Assembly (NCBI GenBank): GCA_002332615.1
Contig: DDAL01000003.1
Coordinates: 91,420 to 117,949 of the forward strand
DNA length: 26,530 bases
Direction: 5' to 3'
DNA from: Sphingobacteriaceae bacterium UBA2059
GTDB taxonomy: Bacteria > Bacteroidota > Bacteroidia > Sphingobacteriales > Sphingobacteriaceae
Positions 21,115-26,530 of this stretch are shown here, piece after piece; the stretch's first letter is position 1; the number at the start of each line of letters is the position of its first letter. The notes below the pieces were generated by a model that ran no database searches, was not told where the DNA came from, and worked only from the letters and a program-made list of their open reading frames with translations. A program made the translations under genes and the position numbers.

Positions 21115-22413
21115 ATGAAATTTAAGAACTTACTCTTTGCAGTACTTGCTTCAGCTTTTATGCTGGGCGCTTGTAGTGATGACAATGATGAACCTGAGGT
21201 AATAAAGCCGGACGAGTCTTTAAGTGGTGATATTACTTCAAATAGGACGTTGACTGCGGATCGCGTTTGGTTACTGGATGGTATGGTTACAGTAAAGAAC
21301 AATTCGGTGCTAACTATTCAACCTGGTACTGTTATAAAAGCAGCGAAAGGTAAAAAAAGTACGCTTGTTGTACTACAGGGATCCAAACTGATGGCTGACG
21401 GAACGAGGGACAAGCCCATTGTGTTTACATCTAACGAGGATAAACCGAAGCCGGGCGACTGGGGTGGTATAGTGCTTGTAGGTCGTGCTACTACTAACAG
21501 AACGACTCCGGTAGTTGTTGAGGGTGGTGTGAACGTAAACTACGGAACGGAAAAGATAGATAATGATAACTCTGGCGTTTTACGTTACGTGCGTATTGAG
21601 TATGCAGGTATTGGTACAAACGACAGCGAACTGAATGCGTTAAGTTTATATGCTGTTGGTAACGGAACTGTGCTTGATCATATACAGACTTCATATGCGA
21701 ATGATGATGCATTTGAGTTTTTTGGCGGAACAGTAAATGCTACTCATCTGGTTGCTTATGCGACTGCAGATGATGATTTCGACTTTGACTTTGGCTACAG
21801 TGGTTCAATTCAATATGCTGTGGCATTGAGGGTACCTACTTTTTCTGATCCCTTGGATGATGCCAATGGCATCGAGTGTGATAATGATAAAGACGGAACT
21901 GCGGCAACTCCTGTTACCCACCCGAAAATTTCTAATATGACGCTTATCGGCCCGAATAACGCAGAAGGCACTGCTACTACCCGTCATGCTTATGGAAATC
22001 GTTGGAGAAGGGGCTCGAAGTTTACATTTAATAACTCTATTATTCTAGGCTCACAGAAAGAAGGATTCTATATGGAATCTGAGGTAACTGCGGGCTATTA
22101 TAAAGATGGATCGTCTCAGTTTAAGAACAACATCGTAGCATCATATGGTGCGCCTTTTGGTGCAAAGTCATCTGCGCTGACTGCTGCTGACATTGAAAAG
22201 AAAGCGCTGTCTGAAGGTAATATGAAGATGACAGCGACGGATGTGAAACTGACCAATCCATTTAACCTGGATGGCCCTAACTTTTTACCTGCTGCCGGTT
22301 CGGAAGCTCTAAAAGGAGATTTTGTAAGTGTTCCCGGTGCTAAGACCGAAACTTTCAGAGGCGCCTTTGGCTCTACTGACTGGACTAAGGGTTGGACCAG
22401 ATTTGGTAAGTAA
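21115..22413 (+). CDS. Beta-helix-like surface lipoprotein paired with the TonB receptor
   Basis: This 432-residue protein has lipoprotein signal MLGAC with Cys20 lipidated, followed by the acidic linker SDDNDEPE, which resembles Bacteroidota surface-export signals. The body is rich in short Gly/Asn/Val strands, as in right-handed beta-helices: LTIQPGTVIKAAKG, STLVVLQGSKLMADG, KPIVFTSNED, GDWGGIVLVGRA, LRYVRIEYAG, AFEFFGGTVNATHLVAYATADDD. Acidic clusters (DDDFDFDFGY at 219-228; CDNDKDG at 255-261) could bind cations. No enzyme motif is recognised. Databases often carry misleading names for this family. It lies 75 bp after the receptor gene with its own promoter and a strong terminator. It may be a substrate-binding partner of the receptor (inference). 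Confidence 0.75.
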   Translation: MKFKNLLFAVLASAFMLGACSDDNDEPEVIKPDESLSGDITSNRTLTADRVWLLDGMVTVKNNSVLTIQPGTVIKAAKGKKSTLVVLQGSKLMADGTRDKPIVFTSNEDKPKPGDWGGIVLVGRATTNRTTPVVVEGGVNVNYGTEKIDNDNSGVLRYVRIEYAGIGTNDSELNALSLYAVGNGTVLDHIQTSYANDDAFEFFGGTVNATHLVAYATADDDFDFDFGYSGSIQYAVALRVPTFSDPLDDANGIECDNDKDGTAATPVTHPKISNMTLIGPNNAEGTATTRHAYGNRWRRGSKFTFNNSIILGSQKEGFYMESEVTAGYYKDGSSQFKNNIVASYGAPFGAKSSALTAADIEKKALSEGNMKMTATDVKLTNPFNLDGPNFLPAAGSEALKGDFVSVPGAKTETFRGAFGSTDWTKGWTRFGK

Positions 22414-22430
22414 TTATAAACTGACAGAAT

Positions 22431-22478
22431 AAAAAGCCAAAAGCCGCCTCAAATTACTGAGGCGGCTTTTGGCTTTTA
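22431..22478. terminator. Very strong terminator hairpin, perfect 20-bp stem
   Basis: Arms 22432-22451 and 22458-22477 are perfect complements around a 6-nt loop (AATTAC). Both ends carry A/T-rich flanks. It lies 18 nt after the lipoprotein stop and 44 nt beyond the end of the convergent FMN reductase gene, so it may serve both strands. Confidence 0.92.
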
Positions 22479-22521
22479 GAGTTAACTGTTTGAAATAAAG
22501 GCAGATGAAATTGCGAGAATC

Positions 22522-23046
22522 TCAAAACTCTATAAACTGTTTGATATGCTGATGCAGGAATTTCTCAGTATCGGCGTTGAAGTCTGGAAGATTTTCCTTA
22601 AACTCTTTGTTAATATGAGGAATATGAATTTTGAAGGGCATAACGTGGAGGTTAACATAATGGCAAATTCCTGTGAAGTGATCAATGCCTCGGATGTTGC
22701 CATATTTTCCGCTTGAAACTCCTATAAGAGCCGCTTTTTTTCCATAAAAGCTCTCGGGAAATTTGCAGCAGTCAATTAATACCTTAAGTACCCCGGGGTA
22801 GCTGCCATTATATTCGGGTATGATAAATAAAAACTTAGTACTTGCTGTAATGAGCTTTTGGACCGGCAGGAAATCCGGACTATAGTCGCACTTATACATA
22901 AGCGGATGAACTATACCTGCAGGAAGATCTGCCAGTGAAAAGATATCAGATTCGTATCCGAGTTTTTCCATTTCTGACTTGTAATATTCAGCCAGTTTCA
23001 GAGTATTGCTTCCAGCGCGGTTTGTGCCTGCGATAATGGTTGTCAT
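22522..23046 (-). CDS. NAD(P)H-dependent FMN reductase (flavodoxin-like fold)
   Basis: This 174-residue protein of the NADPH-dependent FMN reductase family has an N-terminal phosphate-binding loop (IIAGTNRAGSNTLKLAE, residues 4-20), the family motif PEYNGSYPGVLKVLID (77-92), and the flavin-contacting SSGKYGNIRG (111-120). Such enzymes reduce FMN, quinones, azo dyes or metal ions; the specific role is not visible. It is monocistronic and convergent with the lipoprotein gene. It is divergent from parA, with 154 bp between their start codons. The ATG at 23046 leads straight into the first beta strand, as expected. Confidence 0.9.
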   Translation of the reverse strand: MTTIIAGTNRAGSNTLKLAEYYKSEMEKLGYESDIFSLADLPAGIVHPLMYKCDYSPDFLPVQKLITASTKFLFIIPEYNGSYPGVLKVLIDCCKFPESFYGKKAALIGVSSGKYGNIRGIDHFTGICHYVNLHVMPFKIHIPHINKEFKENLPDFNADTEKFLHQHIKQFIEF

Positions 23047-23200
23047 TGTGGATAATAATATAAAGGTGGGGGATAACCCTCGGATTTATTTTTATTTAAA
23101 GTTTGTATCTTAGGCGGTTGTAAAGCGCTTGTCAAGTACAAAAATAGCATTTTAATGTGGTACTTTGGCGGCTGCACTACAAGCAAAGAAATCCGGAAGA

Positions 23201-24034
23201 ATGAGTAAGATTATTGCGTTGGCTAATCAAAAAGGAGGTGTTGGAAAAACTACATCTTCTATCAATCTGGCTGCAAGCTTAGCTGTTTTAGAGTATAAGA
23301 CGCTCCTTGTGGATGCAGATCCACAGGCAAACTCCACGTCGGGAATAGGCTTTGATCCCAGAACTATCACGGCCAGCATCTATGAGTGTATTATAAATGA
23401 TGTTGATCCGAATGACGCTATCCAACAAACGGAAACGCCTCATTTGGATCTTCTTCCTGCGCATATTGATTTGGTAGGAGCAGAGATTGAAATGATTAAT
23501 CTGAACGACAGGGAGTATAAGATGAGAGCCGTTCTGGAAAAAATAAAGGGAAATTATGACTTTATTATTATTGATTGCTCTCCTTCTCTCGGTCTTATCA
23601 CGATTAATGCCCTTACAGCAGCCGATTCAGTGATTATACCGGTTCAATGTGAGTACTTCGCATTAGAAGGTTTGGGAAAGCTGCTTAATACAATTAAGAT
23701 TGTACAAAGTCGTTTAAATAAAGAACTGGAAATAGAAGGTATTCTTTTAACAATGTATGATGTAAGGCTTAGGCTGTCCAATCAGGTGGTCGAAGAGGTT
23801 AAAACTCACTTTCAGGATTTAGTGTTTGATACGATTATACAGCGGAATACGCGCCTGAGTGAAGCTCCGAGCTATGGGGTGTCCGTAATTATGCACGATG
23901 CAAATTGTAAAGGCTCTATTAATTACCTTAACCTGGCAAGAGAGATCATCAGGAAGAACAGGCTTGGAAATGGTGTTGACGATAAAACAACTAAAGTAAT
24001 TCATGACGCAACTAAGAAAAACAGGACTAGGTAA
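23201..24034 (+). CDS. parA: Chromosome-partitioning ATPase ParA (Soj)
   Basis: The 277-residue ATPase works with ParB-parS to separate newly replicated chromosome origins. Visible motifs are the deviant Walker A KGGVGKTT (11-18), the A' motif LLVDADPQANST (36-46, including Asp38 and Asp40), and Walker B IIIDCSPS with Asp125. I use the ATG at 23201, which gives the canonical MSKIIALANQKGG start, not the in-frame TTG 36 bp upstream. The gene overlaps parB by 32 bp, showing tight co-expression. Short length without an N-terminal DNA-binding domain indicates the chromosomal or Soj-like type, not a P1-plasmid type. Confidence 0.97.
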   Translation: MSKIIALANQKGGVGKTTSSINLAASLAVLEYKTLLVDADPQANSTSGIGFDPRTITASIYECIINDVDPNDAIQQTETPHLDLLPAHIDLVGAEIEMINLNDREYKMRAVLEKIKGNYDFIIIDCSPSLGLITINALTAADSVIIPVQCEYFALEGLGKLLNTIKIVQSRLNKELEIEGILLTMYDVRLRLSNQVVEEVKTHFQDLVFDTIIQRNTRLSEAPSYGVSVIMHDANCKGSINYLNLAREIIRKNRLGNGVDDKTTKVIHDATKKNRTR

Positions 24035-24893
24035 GGGATTAAGCGCGTTGCTGGATGACTCGGAGGTGGCTCAACCTTTACGAAACCAGGCTAGAGAACC
24101 GGCTTCATCAGGCAGTATAGGCTTGGTTAATATAGCTGATGTGAAAGTGAACCCCTATCAACCGAGAGCAGATTTTGACAAAGAAAGTCTGCGTGAATTG
24201 GCTGATTCGATAAAGATACAGGGTCTTATACAGCCTATAACCGTTCGGAAGATGGATAGGGAAGGCTATCAGCTTATATCGGGAGAGCGAAGATTAAGGG
24301 CTTCAAAGCTAGCGGGGTTGACGCAGATTCCCGCGTATATGCGTACTGCTAATGACCAGCAAATGCTGGAGATGGCTCTGATCGAGAACATACAACGGGA
24401 GAATCTGAATGCTATTGAAGTTGCTTTGAGCTTTCAGCGGATGATTGACGAGTGCAATTTAAAACAGGAGGAACTCGGAGATAGGGTAAGCAAAAACCGC
24501 TCAACAGTTACAAACTATCTTCGTTTGCTCAGGCTGCCACCTATGATTCAGGCTTCCCTTCGGGATGAAAAACTTTCTATGGGACACGCTAAGGCCTTGC
24601 TTGGCTTAGATGAAGTTGAGAAACAGCTGTTTGTACATGACGAGATATTGAATAAAGGCTTGTCTGTAAGGAATACTGAAGAGCTTGTGAGGAGTTTGCA
24701 TAAGAAAAGCTTGGTTGCCCCAGGCCCTGCGAAGGAAGTTTCTTATGAATATAAAAAAATTCAGGATGATCTAGCCTCGAAGTTTGCCACAAAGGTAAAG
24801 TTGAAAGTAGGCGGAAATGGCAAGGGGGCAATAGAAATTCCTTTTCTTTCTGAAGACGACCTTGGCCGTATCCTTGAACTTTTAGATTGGTAA
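24003..24893 (+). CDS. parB: Chromosome-partitioning protein ParB
   Basis: This 296-residue CTP-dependent DNA clamp loads at parS and drives ParA. Landmarks are the N-terminal TGLGKGLSALLDD (7-19) that meets ParA, the ParB/sulfiredoxin-like nucleotide-binding domain (about 41-132) with VNPYQPR and GERRLRA (94-100), ENIQRENLN (128-136), a helix-turn-helix parS-binding region (about 153-180, KQEELGDRVSKNRSTVTNYLRLL), and a short C-terminal dimerisation segment. The start lies inside parA (32-bp overlap) and the stop overlaps the next start as TAATG. No full palindromic parS (TGTTTCACGTGAAACA type) was found in the window. Confidence 0.97.
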   Translation: MTQLRKTGLGKGLSALLDDSEVAQPLRNQAREPASSGSIGLVNIADVKVNPYQPRADFDKESLRELADSIKIQGLIQPITVRKMDREGYQLISGERRLRASKLAGLTQIPAYMRTANDQQMLEMALIENIQRENLNAIEVALSFQRMIDECNLKQEELGDRVSKNRSTVTNYLRLLRLPPMIQASLRDEKLSMGHAKALLGLDEVEKQLFVHDEILNKGLSVRNTEELVRSLHKKSLVAPGPAKEVSYEYKKIQDDLASKFATKVKLKVGGNGKGAIEIPFLSEDDLGRILELLDW

Positions 24894-25582
24894 TGCAGAT
24901 AATCAGGCTGTTTTCTTTACTGTTAATACTAGCTTTAAGCTTACCGGCTTTTGGCCAGTCTGATACGTTGGTTACTACTCCTCAGAAAGATACCCTGTCG
25001 GGTGCCTTTCCGCAAAGCCCTGACACGAAAGCTATTGCTGTTAAAGACTCTTCAGCTACCATTAAAGAGCCTGGTAAGAAAAAGGAACCTGTAGTGGTTA
25101 AGGATGCAGCCAGGCTTGCTTTGGAAAAACTGCCAGGACAGGCGGCAAGGAGGTCTGCAATTTTACCGGGATATGGGCAAATAAAGAACGGGCGATGGTG
25201 GAAGGCGCCCTTTATTTATGGAGGATTCGTAGGTGCCGGTTTGGTGTTTGAGTTTAACCAGAGGTATTATAAAAAGATGCTAGACGAGCGGCAGTTCAGA
25301 TATTACAATCCGGGGAAAAAGTCTGATAAGGAACTGGAGCCTTATGATGAGCAGGCATTAAGGAGTGCTCAGGATTATTATAGAAGAAATCGGGATTTGA
25401 GTATCCTTGCAGGCACAGCGGTATATGCTATCAATATTATCGATGCCTATGTTGATGCAAAGTTTTTCAGGTATGATATTAATGATGAACTGAGCATTAG
25501 GTATGGCCCGTCCATCGAGGCCTATGCTGTCCACGCCTCAATTATGCCGGTTGCGGCTTTTAAAATAAAGTTAATTTTATGA
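24893..25582 (+). CDS. DUF5683 protein in the par-dapB-lepB operon
   Basis: This 229-residue envelope protein has a signal peptide (MQIIRLFSLLLILALSLPAFG, cleavage before Gln22), a low-complexity Pro/Lys/Thr-rich linker (about 25-75), and the DUF5683 domain (about 80-195) with its signature RRSAILPGYGQIKNGRWWKAPFIYGGF and later hydrophobic helices. Function of DUF5683 is unknown. The ATG at 24893 shares its A with the parB stop (TAATG), and its own stop overlaps the dapB start (ATGA), so it is probably translated in coupling with both. An earlier in-frame TTG two codons upstream is less likely. Confidence 0.85.
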   Translation: MQIIRLFSLLLILALSLPAFGQSDTLVTTPQKDTLSGAFPQSPDTKAIAVKDSSATIKEPGKKKEPVVVKDAARLALEKLPGQAARRSAILPGYGQIKNGRWWKAPFIYGGFVGAGLVFEFNQRYYKKMLDERQFRYYNPGKKSDKELEPYDEQALRSAQDYYRRNRDLSILAGTAVYAINIIDAYVDAKFFRYDINDELSIRYGPSIEAYAVHASIMPVAAFKIKLIL

Positions 25583-26322
25583 GAGTAGCGCTTTTAGGAT
25601 ATGGCAAAATGGGGCAGACGATTGAACGTATTGCTTCTGATAGAGGCCATCAAATTGTCCTTATCGTTGACGAGCGGAATGCCGCTGAACTGACCGTGTC
25701 TACTTTAAGCCAAGCGGAGGTTGCTATAGACTTCAGTACGCCTTCAGTAGTAAGACATCATATCAATCTGTGTTTTGAAGCGGGAGTTCCTTTAATTGTA
25801 GGTACCACAGGCTGGTATTCGGATATTGAAAAGGTAAAGTCAGACTGTATTTATAGTAACAATTCATTGCTTTATGGCTCTAACTTTAGTTTAGGCGTTA
25901 ATATTTTCTTTTCCATTAATAAAACGCTGGCCAGAGTTATGAATGCGTACAAGCAGTATGATGTTAGTGTTGAAGAAATACACCATACTCAAAAGCTTGA
26001 TTCACCATCAGGAACCGCGATTACTTTAGCTGAAGGTATACTTTCAGAAATTGAAAGGAAGAGAGAATGGGTTAACGATATGGCCGGTAGCACTCTCGAA
26101 GTGAGCAGGGAGCCCGAACAGTTGATTATAGAATCGCACAGGCTAGAAGACGTGCCGGGTACGCATAATGTCATCTATAATTCTGAAATTGACAGGATCG
26201 AAATAAAACATACGGCGTATAACAGGTCGGGTTTTGCACTGGGCGCTGTAATTGCTGCCGAATGGATCAAAGATAGGAAGGGTTTTTATTCAGTTGAGGA
26301 TATATTTAGTTTTAACATCTAA
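25579..26322 (+). CDS. dapB: 4-hydroxy-tetrahydrodipicolinate reductase
   Basis: The 247-residue enzyme reduces 4-hydroxy-tetrahydrodipicolinate with NAD(P)H in the diaminopimelate/lysine pathway, feeding peptidoglycan and lysine synthesis. Motifs seen are the dinucleotide-binding GYGKMGQ (7-13), IDFSTPSV (50-57), VGTTGW (74-79), SNFSLGVN (101-108), and the catalytic EIHHTQKLDSPSGTA (133-147) with His135/His136 and Lys139. Length is at the short end of the family, as is usual for Bacteroidota. The start overlaps the DUF5683 stop by 4 bp, and lepB begins 9 bp after its stop. Confidence 0.96.
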   Translation: MRVALLGYGKMGQTIERIASDRGHQIVLIVDERNAAELTVSTLSQAEVAIDFSTPSVVRHHINLCFEAGVPLIVGTTGWYSDIEKVKSDCIYSNNSLLYGSNFSLGVNIFFSINKTLARVMNAYKQYDVSVEEIHHTQKLDSPSGTAITLAEGILSEIERKREWVNDMAGSTLEVSREPEQLIIESHRLEDVPGTHNVIYNSEIDRIEIKHTAYNRSGFALGAVIAAEWIKDRKGFYSVEDIFSFNI

Positions 26323-26331
26323 GTTTATAAA

Positions 26332-26530
26332 ATGGTATTGTCTATAATTGTGTTGTTTCTGTGGGTTTTAAAAACCATAGGTTTATGGAAGTTGTTCGAG
26401 AAGGCCGGAAGGAAAGGATGGGAGGCTGCCATTCCTCTATACAACTACTTCGTGATAATACAATTGGCCGGGAGGCCTTCCTGGTGGGGCTTTATCTTAC
26501 TGTTGCCCATTATCAACATCATCTTAATAA
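26332..26530 (+). CDS. lepB: Signal peptidase I, N-terminal part (runs off the window)
   Basis: The first 66 codons are visible: a membrane helix (residues 2-18, VLSIIVLFLWVLKTIGL), then LFEKAGRKGWEAAIPLYNYFV and a second hydrophobic stretch starting at WWGFILLLP. The KAGRKGWEAxIPxYN pattern is the extra N-terminal membrane domain (DUF5684-like) that precedes the peptidase domain in Bacteroidota signal peptidase I, and dapB-lepB order is usual in the phylum. The catalytic Ser/Lys domain lies outside the window, so the assignment rests on the N-terminus and context. Confidence 0.75.
   Translation, partial: MVLSIIVLFLWVLKTIGLWKLFEKAGRKGWEAAIPLYNYFVIIQLAGRPSWWGFILLLPIINIILI

Noticed and set aside
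23165..23200. TTG start for parA 36 bp upstream
   Set aside because: The canonical MSKIIALANQKGG start begins at 23201; the extension is not part of the family.
1..26530. CRISPR arrays, insertion sequences, phage or defence genes
   Set aside because: No regularly spaced repeats, no transposase or integrase frames and no defence-type domains were seen on either strand.

Overview
The window reads as a chromosomal segment of a Bacteroidota bacterium, most likely Sphingobacteriaceae (Pedobacter/Arcticibacter-like; inferred without a database search). Supporting signs are a TonB-dependent receptor with a carboxypeptidase-regulatory-like N-terminal domain, DUF4397 and DUF5683 proteins, the gene order parA-parB-DUF5683-dapB-lepB, starts without Shine-Dalgarno sequences, and Bacteroidota-type promoters (TTG about 20 bp upstream of TAnnTTTG).

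Layout. 1-2251: a partial unknown gene, then a divergent flavoenzyme pair (luciferase-like monooxygenase on minus, NamA/YqjM-type old yellow enzyme on plus). 2252-3553 is the least orderly part: a Crp/Fnr regulator remnant, a DoxX-like membrane protein, a folded non-coding stretch, and a tRNA-Lys(CTT) whose outer acceptor stem does not pair. 3554-6150 (minus): an L,D-transpeptidase-like protein and glycyl-tRNA synthetase. 6289-7517: two small outer-membrane beta-barrels. 7626-10260: dnaN and two DUF4397-type lipoproteins. 10329-11941: a DedA protein converging on a P1-nuclease/phospholipase C-fold zinc enzyme. 12092-18113: rpsT, radC, then pheT, a coiled-coil protein, zapA, a 6S-like RNA and rny. 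18241-22413: a TonB-dependent receptor and a beta-helix-like surface lipoprotein. 22522-23046 (minus): an FMN reductase. 23201 to the end: parA, parB, DUF5683, dapB and the start of lepB, packed with overlapping starts and stops.

Most of the window is housekeeping: replication, translation, RNA turnover, division, chromosome segregation and lysine/diaminopimelate synthesis. The most interesting signal is regulatory. The receptor gene and the lipoprotein gene each have their own promoter, and upstream of each lies a run of TTAAC-like direct repeats with an exact 11-bp period. In both, the last repeat begins 15 bp before the -7 element. This is the layout of PhoB/PhoP-type response-regulator boxes, so the two genes are probably one co-regulated outer-membrane uptake unit, with phosphate starvation the leading hypothesis. 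Second is a 6S-like RNA between zapA and rny, with an 11-bp closing stem and a long bulged rod.
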